From Epiperipatus broadwayi (taxonomy: Eukaryota; Onychophora; Udeonychophora; Euonychophora; Peripatidae): a stretch of 64,000 nucleotides of DNA. Where the stretch lies: contig JAQFVV010012508.1 of the NCBI GenBank assembly GCA_028023455.1, forward strand, positions 3,407,877 through 3,471,876. Reading direction: 5' to 3'. The notes below the pieces were generated by a model. That model saw only the letters and a list, made by a program, of their open reading frames with translations. It ran no database searches and was not told where the DNA came from. Made by a program: the position numbers and the translations under genes. This document shows, one piece after another, positions 35,750 through 47,811 of this stretch. Each line of letters starts with the position of its first letter. Within the stretch, counting starts at the first letter, position 1.

Positions 35750-36904
35750 ATTGTATGAATCTTAAGTAGATGTCAATTTTAGTAAATAAGATATGTTTAT
35801 ATCTAAGAACAATTTGAATTTATAAGAGATTGAAGAAGAATAAATGTGGAAACTTCATCTGATGCCAAAAATTCAATGGCTGACAAGAATTTTTAAAAAT
35901 GATTGCAAAGAAGATACAGGCATTCACTGATCTTAGTTATTCTGGATCTTTTTTTGGATATATTGAAAAAAACATATGGATCTGAGAAGTCGTATCACAA
36001 TCTTATTAAATCTATCAATGCCACCCTCTTATATAATGACAATGATATTTTGAACATATGGACGGAGTATACTCATCATGTTTTGAATAATCATATAATT
36101 GGAATTTGGTGGACAAAGATATCCAGATTAATGAAGTCAAAACAGCTCTCTGTAATCTTAAACATGGAAAGAATGCAGATTCTGATGAAATATCTGGAGA
36201 TGTTTTAAAATGTGGTGGGATATGCTAGCTTAAAAAATATTGAAGCATTTCAGGAATATTAGGAGCCATAAAGTTGTGCCTTCTGATCTTAAAGATGCTT
36301 TTATTGTTCTAATTTTTAAAACAAAATGAATAGACAAGATTGTGGTAATTACCACAAAATATTAATATTTTCCACTATATTAAAAAGTATTTTCCAGGAA
36401 TTTTGTTGAAAAGACTACTTCCAGTTATAGATGACTGGTTTCCAAAGATTCAGTGTGGTTTTAGTGAATCAACTAGAAATCTAAATAAGATTTTTGTTGC
36501 TAGACAAAATGCTAAGAAAAGTGCCAGAAAGCAAGGATTGATTTATATATTGTTTTTATCGATTTAGACAAAGCATTTGATTCAGTTAATAGGACAGTTC
36601 TATGCCACTGTTTGAAGTTAAGTAGATGTCCATTCAAATTTATCCAAGTTACATAGCTTTTTTATAAATGTATGAGAGGAAGTGTTATTCCTACAGGTGG
36701 AAAACCTGAGGCATTTGAAATGGAAACTGGTATTAAACAAGGATGAGTATTTGCTCCAATGCCGTTTTCAATTTTTATGACAGTGGTCTTTGGAATTATT
36801 AATAGGCAGCTTAATCAAAAAGATCAGGATACAATACAGGTTTGATAGTGATATTTTAATTTGAATTCATTAAAAACAAACCCAAAAACTTAGATTTTAA
36901 ATTT

Positions 36905-37330
36905 ACAATAATATTCTTAAATTAATACACTGTACAGGCTTACACCTGTACATACAGATATATATGTAATATATAAGGGATTCGAACTCAAACTTTTACA
37001 CAATTCTCAACTCTCCAAGCCATCTCATATTTCTGACCCACCTGATCACACACATGTTGAAAAGATAAATAATCACCAATATACGTATTTCGTGCTAAAC
37101 CAGTACTCATCAGTTGGTCCCAGATTACCATCTCCACACATATATACAATCAGATAGCCAATCTTCATACTTTAATGGACAGGCTTCAAACTACTCCAAC
37201 ACAACTTTTCAGCCTTTCATTTCATTGAAAATTTGATGATGGAATGTTCAAAGCCCTTGTTAGTGCTAAGGTTGTCATCTTACCCATGTTGACGTTAGTC
37301 AGTCTGATCCTTCATGTACCTGAATGTTTT
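36905..37330 (-). mobile_element. Family C SINE single arm inside the second LINE
   Basis: On the plus strand it begins ATACACTGTACAGGCTTACA, has GGGATTCGAACTCAAACTTT (box B complement) and GTGCTAAACCAGTACTCATC, then the inner family C sequence (CAACACAACTTTTCAGCC, TTGACGTTAGTCAGTCTGAT). It matches one arm of 24596-25505. The LINE's YADD region is lost here, indicating a deletion with or after insertion. Confidence 0.8.
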
Positions 37331-37999
37331 GAAAACTCAAGTTCTTTATCAGTCAATAATGAAAGAAAAATCCTCAGAAACTTTTAGCTTGAATGGGTAT
37401 CATCTTGAGAATGAAATGTAAACCAATTTTTAAATACCTTTCTAGTTTTATAAGTAGAAAAGTGGACTTAGTTGTTCAGATCCAACACATACTCCGGTCT
37501 GCTGCTTTTAACATATTAAAAGAGGATATTTCATCATAGTAGAATAACCATAGCACATAAATTTGTTATATATATATATATATACAACTGTTATTTTTCC
37601 TATCTTATTATATGAATGCAAAATTTTATAACTTTATCATTAGAATTTAAAGGCATTAGAAAGTTTTATTGAAAGATTAAAAATTTGGAACCAATTTGTT
37701 TTCCAGCTTGTGGGATGTGCTACTAATGAATCCCCTGCTGTAATATCATACGTTTATTGAATTTGACATGAATGAATAATGGAAGACCTCCTAAAAGAGT
37801 GTCTTATGGTGAACGTGAACATGGATTTCGTAGCAGAAGTAAACCCTGTCTATGTTGCAAAGATTATCTCAAAGGCATTCTAAAGTAATGCAAGATATAG
37901 CAGAGAATATAATACCTTGAAGATCTACAAGACATGGTGTTGAAGTATATCAAAGGAAAAGGTTTGCTGAGTAAAGTAAAATATCAGGTAAACAGAAAG

Positions 38000-38261
38000 A
38001 TGGACCAGCATAAACAATGAGGTTTGCCAAGTCCTCTACAAGCTTTGTGGTAAATGCTCAGCCAGAGGCAGCACTTAAAATATCTCTGTCAGGAACCCCT
38101 CCCCAAACCTCTTTAGACCATGATATTTTAAGTGCTGACTCTGGATAAGCATTTATCACCAAGCTTGTAGAGGAATTGGAAAACCTCATTGTTTATAACT
38201 TACAAGCTTAAGAGATAGGGTCATGTGATCTATAACTCTTATTTTGATTATGGACCAGCAT
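38000..38261. repeat. Foldback element, family K, with 12-bp target duplication
   Basis: The insert 38012-38249 is flanked by a perfect ATGGACCAGCAT at 38000-38011 and 38250-38261. Arms of about 75 bp (38011-38085 and 38122-38195; landmarks AAACAATGAGGTTTGCCAAG, CTCTACAAGCTTTGTGG and complements) surround a loop with CCCCTCCCCAAACC. It splits the second LINE just before its C-terminal zinc finger, whose reading resumes after the insert. Confidence 0.85.
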
Positions 38262-38330
38262 GTTTTATATGTGGGTGTATTTATGGTTCACAGATTGGTT
38301 TGTATATCCATTACAAAATTCACATTTAGA

Positions 38331-38540
38331 ATAATATTTGCTTGTGCGTGTTTTCTTTTTCTCTCAATTCATTTCCTTTTTCTTTTTGGGTATGTGTGTG
38401 TGTGAAAGAGAGAGAAATTGGACAGACCATACTCATTTTTAAGTGGCTGTTTATCTGATAATCAAAATTCACTTCCAGAATTCAAATACTAGTCTCTCCA
38501 GTTAAAAGCATTGCTGATAAACTACCATGCATTTTACAAA
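38331..38540. other. Non-coding DNA with a TG/GA microsatellite
   Basis: A GTGTGTGTGTG run and GAGAGAG lie at 38394-38415. No gene is seen. Confidence 0.5.
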
Positions 38541-38544
38541 ACTG

Positions 38545-38681
38545 TAAAATTTGAACACAGACTTTCAAGCTCCTTTCAATTGATACACATGACCACATAC
38601 ATGTGAAAAAGATAAATGATCTCCAATATATCTATTTCATGCTGAACCAGCACTCATTAATGGGTCAAGATAACCATCTCC

Positions 38682-38745
<64 letters not shown>

Positions 38746-39235
38746 ATCACTGCTCAGTTTATGTTAAGATAGCAAATCTTTTAAATTTTAATGGATAAGG
38801 TTCAATCTTCTCTACTCTCCAAGTGAAAATCCGAGAATGAAAATTCTCAAAGCCCTTGTTGATGTGTAAGGGGTTAGATTGACTTAAAGTCAACGTGATA
38901 TGACAATAATATTTGCATTAACAAGAGCTTTGAGAATTTCATCCTCGATTTTCAATAATATGGGTAGCTGAAGACTTGGAGAGTGTAGAATATTGAAGCT
39001 TGTCCATTAAAGTTTAAAGATTTGCTATCTTAATATACACTGATCAGTGATTGCATACATGTATGGGAGCTGGTGGTCTGGATCAACTGATGAGTGCTGT
39101 TTTAGCATGAAATACGTATATTGGAGATCATTTATCTTTTCACGTGTATATATATGGTAATGTGTATCAGTGTATAAGATGGATTAGATCGCTGTTGGGA
39201 GTTTGAAAGTCTGAATCCAAATCCCTTATAATTAC
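38545..39235. repeat. Foldback element, family C copy 3
   Basis: Two inverted arms with a family C SINE at each outer end (minus 38545-38675, plus 39060-39235), joined near 38885. Shared inner landmarks include AGATAGCAAATCTTT, AAAATCCGAG.ATGAAA and GTCAACGTGATA. The left arm holds an (AC)n(AT)n microsatellite (38684-38747), which is absent on the right. Confidence 0.8.
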
Positions 39236-39239
39236 ATTA

Positions 39240-40355
39240 AGTTTAGTATAGACAATATACACGTATTTCAATATTATATATGTATGCGTCGATATTACTA
39301 TATTATATACTAATAAATTATATGCGTCAATATTATGACTTCATTCTCAACAGTCAATGCCCACCTATGTTATAATCCTTTTTTGTGAAGAAACTAACAT
39401 TGTTTTCATCTTAACAAAAAAGAATATTAATTTATAATTTTCAAAAATGAAATTAAAAAGCTGAAAAACCAATAAATAAATCTTCAGTGGATCTTTTTCA
39501 TATCGATTTAGTAAAAAAAATTAAATTCATTTTTGATGTTAATAAAATATTGTATTAAATTTATCTTCTGCGTCTCATCCACTATATCTAATGCGTTCTC
39601 CAACAAATTAAAATATCTATTGGATAATTCCCTTCAAGTCTCCATTAAAAAGACAATCTGATATAAATGTGGAATGATTTATGAATAAATAATTAAAAAA
39701 TAAAACAAAATCTCATATCAATAATGTTTGAATATAATTTTTAATCATATTTATCACAAAGTCATTATTTTGCGACATATGAAAATAAAAAGTTAATTAG
39801 TACTTTAAAAGACAAAATATTCAAATTGTACATGATTATGTCTTATCTTACCCAAGGGCTGAAATATCAGTCACCTTGCTCACCGACTATTCTGTCAGAG
39901 AATTCCTTCAGTAAATTACTGGATGTCTCTGATCTTTTAGTCGACAACAAAAATATGAATATTACCTAACATTACTGATCCTTAGTGTCAAATATTTAAA
40001 CCAATGGAATCATGACAACCGTGTTTACATGTCAACTAAAACTAAATTTATTTTGTTAATGTATTTAAATTAAAAATCATATCCAAACTGATAGATGCAT
40101 ACATATTTGAAATTAAACCACGCAATACCAAAAAAATAGAAAGAAAAATATTGATACTGAATTATATTTAAATTTATTTAGCTACTGATTGGCTAAAACT
40201 GATATGAGTTGTAATTTTTTTTCATTTATCAAATAATATTAGATTATGACTGATCAATTCTTTTAAAACGGTATAATTTATATGTATCAATCATTAGGGA
40301 TTACTCCACTATATAAATAAATAACTCATTATATATATATATGTTTAATTTATAT
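39240..40355. other. AT-rich non-coding DNA, nothing recognised
   Basis: No coding or shared repeat sequence could be supported. Confidence 0.5.
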
Positions 40356-40357
40356 GT

Positions 40358-40785
40358 ATGTAAAAAGTACTAAACATCACATGATCACCATCTCATAGTG
40401 GTGGCTATGGTTGTTTAAGAGCCAAAGACACCAAAATCTATGGGTGCTGAATTGAATTCAGACCCATATGACTATATAAGCTATTAATCTTAGATTGAAA
40501 ATATTTTTGTGTTTTCAATTTCATTCTCATAGTTTTGTAGTAAAGTAGAGTTAGAAGGTGGCTGCTGGAGGGTTGCATTAGATCCTAAGATCTAGGTGCA
40601 GTGCTCTCAGATCCAAGGCTCCTCACTGATGATGGTCACAAGCCAGAAACTAGTCTGGGGATATTGGATGAGTAGGCACTAGATAGGGATTTTATGCACA
40701 ATCCTTCTGGCATCTATTGATTACTCTGATTAGCACAGGGTGGCACTACTGTATGGAGAGTTTTGCTTTTGTTATGTAAAAAGTA
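40358..40785 (+). mobile_element. Family A single unit with 12-bp target duplication
   Basis: The insert 40370-40773 begins CTAAACATCACATGATCACC and ends GGAGAGTTTTGCTTTTGTT. It is flanked by a perfect ATGTAAAAAGTA at 40358-40369 and 40774-40785. This defines the unit ends of family A, which elsewhere mostly occurs as inverted pairs. It has no terminal inverted repeat of its own and no coding capacity. The 3' part is about 97 percent identical to the right arm at 59937-60118. Confidence 0.85.
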
Positions 40786-40847
40786 GTTTAATAACGGCTA
40801 GCGATGTGCATTTCTACATTCAAACAGAAGAGGATTTCATCTGTCTT

Positions 40848-40849
<2 letters not shown>

Positions 40850-40893
<44 letters not shown>
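40850..40893. repeat. (TA)n microsatellite
   Basis: About 22 uninterrupted TA units. Confidence 0.95.
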
Positions 40894-40895
<2 letters not shown>

Positions 40896-40904
40896 CTTAT
40901 TACT

Positions 40905-41498
40905 GTACATCGAAATCAAAATACATAGGTGAGAAATCAATGAGGTATTACTGATATTGAAAGAATTAAGAAATTGCAGTAGAATTGATCTGACATATCA
41001 GTTGAAATCTTAAAGTGGAATCCAAGAGATTAATACATTGTACAGGCTTAACACCTGCATTTATATGCAATATGTGAGGGATTCAAACTCAGACTTTTAC
41101 ACGACCCACAATTTCTCAATGCCATCTTATATTGCTGCCCACCTGATCACACACATGTTTAAAAGATAAATAATCACCAATATATGTATTTTGTGCTAAA
41201 CCAGCACTCATCAGTTGGTCCAGATATTGGCAATTATTTATCTTTTCAACATGTGTGTGATCAGGTGGGTCAGCAATATAAGATGGCACCGAGAGTTGTG
41301 GGTCATATGAAAGTTTGAGTTCAAATCCAAAAGATTGTAAAAGTCCTAGAAAGAGACATGTGAGATTGATCAATGAAATAAAGGCATGTACTGGGGTGAT
41401 GTAAAGTAGAGAGGTTAGAAATCAGAAAAGATGGATTGAACTTTGAAAAACCACCCTGCAGTGGTTTAAAATGTTTGAAAATAATGATGATGATGACT
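40905..41498 (+). pseudogene. RTE-type LINE 3' end, split by a family C element
   Basis: Before the insert: VEILKWNPRD; after it: CKSPRKRHVRLINEIKACTG, then TTLQWFKM and a GATGATGATGA tail. Joined across the insert, the text continues the RTE C-terminal region seen at 2495-2865 and 33180-33490 without loss. Stops occur on both sides, so it is a dead copy. Confidence 0.75.
41021..41336. mobile_element. Foldback element, family C copy 4, inserted in an RTE LINE
   Basis: A minus-strand family C unit (41032-41222) faces a plus-strand unit (41223-41325) at CAGTTGGTCCAGATATTGGC. The pair is flanked by TCCAAGAGATT (41021-41031) and TCCAAAAGATT (41326-41336), one mismatch in 11. The surrounding LINE reading is continuous, so this is an insertion of the whole inverted pair, not two separate events. 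The 85-codon minus frame over it is not a gene. Confidence 0.8.
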
Positions 41499-41499
41499 G

Positions 41500-41870
41500 T
41501 ATATATAATTCACTGACTATACATATTTAATTGTCCTACTCTAGAGCCTTTTATTGTACATTTGAATAATTAGTGGATACCAGATAATTGGGTTATATAT
41601 GTTATTGACCATTTTTACTGTTCCAAGCAAATGTTATATAGTGTCGATTAATATATGTAAAAACGTATATATATGAAATAAGCTTAAAATCTGTGATTTT
41701 ATCTATTTTCACCTAATGCACTTTTAACTAAGTTATATTGGTTGTAGCCATAGCAACTGACAGAGGGGAGAAGATTGCAGGGTTTGGGTGATTAGCATAA
41801 TTGAATGACTAATTATTAGTTTAAGTAGGCCATTTTTTAGATAGAGAAATGTAGGAGTTTTGCTAGTACA
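41500..41870. other. AT-rich non-coding DNA, nothing recognised
   Basis: No supported feature. Confidence 0.5.
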
Positions 41871-41871
41871 T

Positions 41872-41945
41872 TGTCCCAGGCCTCTTTCACTTTATGCTTG
41901 GTATAGTTGTCCTTTAGGCATACAATGGTGGCAGATATGGACTTG
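41872..41945 (+). repeat. Family L single arm
   Basis: GTCCCAGGCCTCTTTCACTT, then GCATACAATGGTGGCAGATA matches the left arm at 1494-1605. The 77-codon plus frame that overlaps it is probably not a gene. Confidence 0.6.
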
Positions 41946-42134
41946 AAGGGATGTCCAGAAGTGGACTGGCATTCAAAAAAATTGATTTGGTATCTGTTCG
42001 GATTTGAGCATGCTTGTACAATGTACTGGTATTATGCTAATTGGGTAAATAAGTTGGCCTTCAATTCATCAATAATATACAGGGTGGTAGTTGGTGTGAG
42101 GACATGTGACCTTGTATATGATTTGTGGTTTCTG

Positions 42135-42860
42135 GTTTAGGGGAGAATATCTTTTGTGCTGTTAATAAGTTGATTTAGAGAGTGTGTAGAGCACTTTGGT
42201 TTGTTATAGAGTAACTGATCAATGAGGACCAGGGTTTATTAGCAGCTATTAGAGGCACATGTTTAAGCTTAAAATAAAAAAAATTGATGATTTGAGTTAA
42301 GATTTTGTAACCAATGATATGCAAGTCTGAGAGATAAGAGTTAATGTTATTTTTTTATCTGATTTGAATTTACACAAATAATGATTGCAGTATAAAAAAA
42401 TATTTTAAACTGGTGAGCTTGTGGGATTTTTTTTTATGATGGATTCAGTGCATGGACAATTAAGATGTGTAGTTTCTCATTGAACATATAGGTAGCAAAC
42501 ATTGATGCCTTGGTGCTTATCCTCATTTTTCTGTGACCATGGCAAGGATGATGTCTGCAAGAGGGCAGATTGTATACTATTGATTTGTGCATTAGAAGCA
42601 CAAATAAGCATGCCATAAATGTAGTGGCATATATTAGGACAGAAGAATCAGAATCAAGGTATTGTGGGAATATACCTTCTTATAAATTAGTTAGAGTAGA
42701 ATGGATAGAAAGATTATAACTCTACTGCATATGCTGAGAATAAGCAGAACAAATCATGTGGTGCTTTGTTCGGTAATATACATGTTTACATATGGAATTG
42801 ATCAAATATTCAGAAGCAATCATGTTCAAAAACTTAAGTCAATTTAAATATATTATATTG
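42135..42860. other. Non-coding DNA, nothing recognised
   Basis: Slightly richer in GC than average around 42480-42610, with no recognisable product. Confidence 0.5.
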
Positions 42861-42862
42861 TC

Positions 42863-43092
42863 ACCATTTCTTATGCTTGCTCATAACTGTTAGTAAAACA
42901 AGTAAAACTCTCCATACAGTAGTGCTACTCAGTGCAAGCCAGAGTAATTAATGGATGCCAGAAGATGTGCATAAAATCCCTACCTAGTACCTATTCATCC
43001 AATATCACCACACTAGTTTCTAGCTTGTGGCTTTTGTCAGTGAGGAGCCTTGGATCTGAGAGCACTGCACCTAGAGGATGTGCAGTGCTCTC
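42863..43092 (-). repeat. Family A partial unit
   Basis: CACCATTTCTTATGCTTGCT, ACTCTCCATACAGTAGTGC and GATCTGAGAGCACTGCACCT match the first half of the family A left arm. It stops at GGATGTGCAGTGCTCTCAAC, where a short inverted piece of the same unit leads directly into family F. Confidence 0.8.
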
Positions 43093-43116
43093 AACTTAAA
43101 CTGTTTGTTTAATTAA

Positions 43117-43402
43117 TATTTATTATTAGTCACTCATTAGACTAGAGATTAACCATTTAATGATTAATATTTCTGTATTGTAATTTTCACTACACAACTC
43201 TCATGCAAGGTAGGATTTCTATCTATTTTTAACAAACTTGTGGAGGGGTGTAATCCTAAATATATGTTTAAAGACATGAGAAAAAGCCAGTCCCTATCTT
43301 GCATGAGAGTGGTTTAGTGAAAATTACACTACAGAAAAATTATTAATTAATTGGATAATATCTATTCTAATAAATGATTAATAAAAATTATTAATATATT
43401 TC
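43117..43402. repeat. Foldback element, family F copy 1
   Basis: The left arm (43117-43218) has ATTAGACTAGAGATTAACCA, TTTTCACTACACAACTCTCA and TGCAAGGTAGG; the right arm (43290-43402) gives CTATCTTGCATGAGAGTGG, TAGTGAAAATTACACTACAG and AATATCTATTCTAATAAATG. The spacer of about 70 bases contains GGAGGGGTGTAATCC. Confidence 0.8.
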
Positions 43403-43475
43403 CATTAAGTGATTTGTTTCAAAGTTATAAAGGCAGTTAGTTTGACATTTATCAATTTAAAGGGTAGTAATTGGT

Positions 43476-43479
<4 letters not shown>

Positions 43480-43510
<31 letters not shown>

Positions 43511-43753
43511 TGTAACCTCTCACTCCTTCCTCCACCATGCTACTTCTTCACCTTCCACACACACACACAGCCTGCAGAGGAATCGATGGTGATGGGACAA
43601 CATATTACAAAATGCCAGGATGCCAAATTGCAACTTCAATGTAAACATCACATATTACTTTATTATTGGTTAATAATTACTGTAATTATCTACATTAGTG
43701 CTTGATGAATGGGTAAATAAAATACATTTTCTAACGAATAAACACTGAGAGCG

Positions 43754-43790
<37 letters not shown>
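43480..43790. repeat. TA, CA and AAT microsatellite cluster
   Basis: (TATC)n/(TA)n at 43478-43511, (CA)n at about 43556-43569 and (AAT)n at 43757-43789. The 98-codon frame through this region is low-complexity and is not a gene. Confidence 0.9.
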
Positions 43791-43793
<3 letters not shown>

Positions 43794-46700
43794 CAAAAAC
43801 AACTTCGTAAGCTATTATATCCATTGGAGAGGAGGAGAATCTCAACTTACTTACCACTGTACATTAAATTACTCAGCTTTCTCTCCCATTCATCATTATC
43901 AAAGTCACAATTAAAATTTGATTAAAATTTAATCATTTCCTTGCCCATCATCCCATTCCATCCCTCTACCATGTTATCAATCACATCCTAGTTTTGCTAA
44001 TATTAGCAACTATTAATTGTACTCTACTTTATTCTCAAATTAATTCTCATTCGCCAATTTTCTAAGATTTACGATATTCTTATCTCAGGGTTTTAGAATA
44101 GCAATGTGTGAAAACTGCCTACTGATAAGCAATTATTTGTGATTTATGAATACTCTCCCAGTGATTATAGTTATAGTCGACCTTGGCTTAGTTTAGCCAA
44201 ACCAATGTCCACTTTCTCTATTTTCGAATACTTAAATAAAATTTTAATCATAAATATTTGTTTGAAAATTACTTTATTTTAGAATTTAAAAATTTTGACT
44301 AATAAAGTTCAACAGGGAAGGTATTTGAATACCGCAGCTGGAGAAAGGATTTTATGTCCACCCACTGTATTCACTATCACATGCCAAACCTACTGCATAT
44401 GATAAACTTTAATTTAATATTGTTAAATTTATCTAACGATAATCCACCTACACATTCTTGAGTTTGCAGTGTTTAAATAATTTTCGGTCTTTTTAATTTG
44501 ACAATGAAGGCTTTATAGAAATCTTGAATAATAAATTAATCTCTTAAGTACTTTATTAAAACGCACTTATAAGTAATCAAATATAATAAATTCAAATATT
44601 AGTGTAATGATGTATGATTTATGATTGTGATTGGATTTCTGAATTTGTAGGATCCACAAAACACCGAGACACAGACAAGGCTTTTATTTAAATAATAACA
44701 TTTTATTTAACAATAATATTTATAAAACGTATTTACATAATTTATACCTCTTCGTAGCTCTCCTTTTCTTCTAGTAGCAATAAAATGCAAAATTAAAACA
44801 TTTTCATATTATTACAAGATGAGATTCACATCTGCTGCGGAATTCTTGTTTCTTTCTCACAGATGACTATACTGTTCTGACTATTAATAGGCTATAGACC
44901 ATATTTAATATTATAAAACAATTATTAACTTATTATTTATTTTAAACTCTATTAAAATTTTATTTTCTTTAATTCTAACTATAGATTATATTCACTGACA
45001 TATGGTTACTGATACTGGTCGTAAAAAACTCTTTAGCTAAGCAATCAACTTATAAATTCGGTATCGGTTTGAGCAACTTCATATGCCTTAATAAGCTATT
45101 TTAATTTTAAACTACTGTATAGCATTTGTTTACCCTTCCAATTTGTAAATAAACTATTCAAGCGTTAAAGAATTATCTCGTATACTTACACTTTCACACA
45201 CATACGCATAAACAATATTCAATGTCCCCAAACAAGAGCAATATTTTATCTAGCTTACCAGTCCAGCGAACATCTGCTTTGCTGTAATCTGGAAATTCGA
45301 TGCATACTGCTTATCACACATAAAAGATATTTTTATTTTTCTGAATTTGAAAATTTAAAGTCAATAAATTTTATTAGCTCTTAATCCTCTAAGTAAGGCT
45401 GAGCTGGACGTAATACATCATTACAATAGATTGTACTTTTAAAACTCTTACATACTATAATGAAACAATGAACTGATTCAATGATCCTACCAGCAATTAA
45501 ACACTATCTACTCTTAAGATTCTTCAACAAATATACACCCGTAAAAAAAGCATTCGGAATTAATATCAGTGTTGGCAAAGACCCATAAAACTAGAAATCT
45601 CCTTTTCATAAGGGCTAAGATATGCTAAGACTCGTCGATAGGCGTATAAACATGGATGGGCTCACCAACAAATTACTACTGCCATTTACACAGAAATCAT
45701 CTTACCGGTGTAACATGAACATAAGGCGGAATAATTCATCTCCAAATTAGAACTACTTTAAATTTTACTAACTATTTTTTGAGCGAACCATGCTCCAGTT
45801 CCACTGGCTAGGTGCTGATAACTCAACCAACCTTAAACGTACAAGAGTCACTCACCAATCCACACACATATATGATAATTTAAATCTACTCTTACACACA
45901 TAATATTGCACCGATGTATTGGCCAATAATGTTTATAAGTTTAAATATGCTTAAACATAAAATCAATTTAGATCTTTAATAATTAAAATAAGAAATGAGC
46001 ATCGTTCATAATAAATTTCTCTCAACTGGGACACAGCTATATCTTTTCTCAACAACATGTATTCCAAGATAAGAACATATCAATTTTATTAGAATCAATT
46101 CTACAGTAATAACCCGTTCTCATAAAAAGCTTATACACTATATCCTTTTATTCATATTTTCCTTTCATATCATTAGGGTAAAGCAAAATTTATCATTTAA
46201 AAGAAGGCATATTTTTAAAACTACTAAGCTAACTTAATTTAAAGAAATAAATATTTCACTAACACTTACCTTAGACGTATAATAAATGGTATTATAATAC
46301 ATTAAACGAATGACTTATAAAAACAAATAACAGTTAATAAAAAAAAAATATTTATAGTCTCTTTTCAGCACAGTCATCTCAAGTGTCATTCATATTCCTG
46401 CAGTGTTAATTATCCCATAAGAGTTCTGTGTGCTTGCACAGTTATCCGACAATTAATCCATGGAAATTTAAAATAACATTTTAAAATTAATTAATCCATT
46501 AGGTTTCTATATTTATGAGAGTAGCATCTTTTTCTTTTCCTTAATAGAATTTGGTATTAACTATTATATTCTTTTAAGACAAGCGGAAAACAATTCAAAG
46601 GGTTTTGTTTTAAGGTTTACTTTATCCAATTTTAATCTGGTGTTTAGTTAGATGTGATGATAATTTTTAACATTGATCTAATTCCTTTTAGGTAGTTTAT

Positions 46701-47590
46701 GTTTCTTTAAGTGATATTTCATTTACCATTATACTATAATTTCTGTCATACGAATAAGTCTTTCAATCACAACGGATTATCCTTGAGGTATTTTTAATAA
46801 ATCATAGTACACTATTCTTAGAAATTCTTAAGGGTTTGTAAGATCTCAGTTTCTTTTACATTATAACCAGTTAATTTTCATTAATATATCAGCTCTTTCA
46901 AATATTGATGATGCAGATGACATTTTAGGCGGGATTTAGCATATACATTTGTATTGTAATTCAGTTCCACACTTTCCTTATATAATAATTATTTTCTTTT
47001 TAAATCTCTTGTAGCACAAATAATAATAATATTTATCTAACATAAGAATTGAAGAATTAAAATAAGTATTCATTAAATTTATAGTTTCCATGCTTTTGAT
47101 GAAGCAAAATTTTTTTGTTCAACTGATGTCACATTATTTTCCGTTTTATTGAAATGATGATGGTCGTATAAGAAATTATGATGATGATTAACTTTAGGAA
47201 GATTCAACATATACCTGATATGGAAAGTTTAAGCACATACCATATTTTCACACTAACATGAATTTTGATTCAAATTTCCAGTCAGACTGAGCCAGGAAGA
47301 ACTATAAAACCCTTCTATTATTTTAAATTGGTGGTTTTAAATCCGGATGGAGTTACCCTTTAGAAAATGAAGAAGCACCTTCCTAGAAAATGGCTGAGTT
47401 TTATAGATCCATGTTGTCAATCAATTTTTAAATTTTAATTGATTATTTACTTGATTTAATTGATTATTTACTATTGTTTTTAAATTAATTATTCACGCTC
47501 AGATAGAAATCACGTGGTTTTTGTTACATCTTTTTCCCGCTGTTTGTGAAAATCAAGTTGAAAGAACAAAATGAAAATTTTGATTAAGTA
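43511..47590 (-). mobile_element. Possible very long LTR-like block in TA repeats
   Basis: The left end TGTAACCTCTCACTCC directly abuts a TA microsatellite, as at 48001. About 1.15 kb inside, GAGACACAGACAAGG is followed by TTTTATTTAAATAATAACA. On the minus strand this gives AATAAA signals in the position expected for an LTR R region. The right end is uncertain: a TA run at 47592-47602 is only a candidate. No coding frame is seen in 4 kb. Confidence 0.25.
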
Positions 47591-47784
47591 AATATATATA
47601 TACTGTACATACCAGACTAACTTTGAACTCAAGATTTTGAATAAGAACTGGCTGTTATAGATATGAAATTAATATAAAATAATCGCTCTTTCAATCAGCT
47701 TTCCATCGATATCATACATGCTTAATAATAATTAATAGTTATTTCTATAACTAAAATTTTGCTTACATTCAGTACACGCATTTC

Positions 47785-47811
47785 ACACACACATGCGCGT
47801 GCGCGCAATTC
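47785..47811. repeat. Alternating purine-pyrimidine tract (CA/CG)
   Basis: CACACACACATGCGCGTGCGCGC is an alternating tract and the densest CpG cluster nearby. Overlapping minus frames here are not genes. Confidence 0.8.

Larger units (their letters stand above)
35840..38330 (+). pseudogene. Second LINE type, reverse transcriptase to C-terminal zinc finger, nested with repeats
   Basis: Blocks in order: FLDILKKTYGSEKS and NDILNIWTEYTHHVLNNH (linker after the endonuclease); VPSDLKDAFIVL (approx.); VFIDLDKAFDSVNR (about 36559-36593); GGKPEAFEMETGIKQG. After a family C interruption come FSLNGYHLENEM, KYLSSFISRKVDL, VIFPILLYECKIL, LKALESFIERLKIW and GRPPKRVSYGERE. The end is ACFICGCIYGSQIGLYIHYK, a C2H2 finger (38256-38318). 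This is the reverse transcriptase layout often labelled endonuclease-reverse transcriptase in invertebrate genomes. Many stops make it inactive. The YADD block is missing at the family C join, so that join is not a clean insertion. The frame 35903-36208 is the only sizeable intact piece. Confidence 0.8.

Noticed and set aside
40600-40660. Hammerhead ribozyme core (CTGATGA...GAAAC) in family A
   Set aside because: The core letters are present, but the helix II closing pair varies or fails between copies and no matching stem III with a cleavage site lies upstream.
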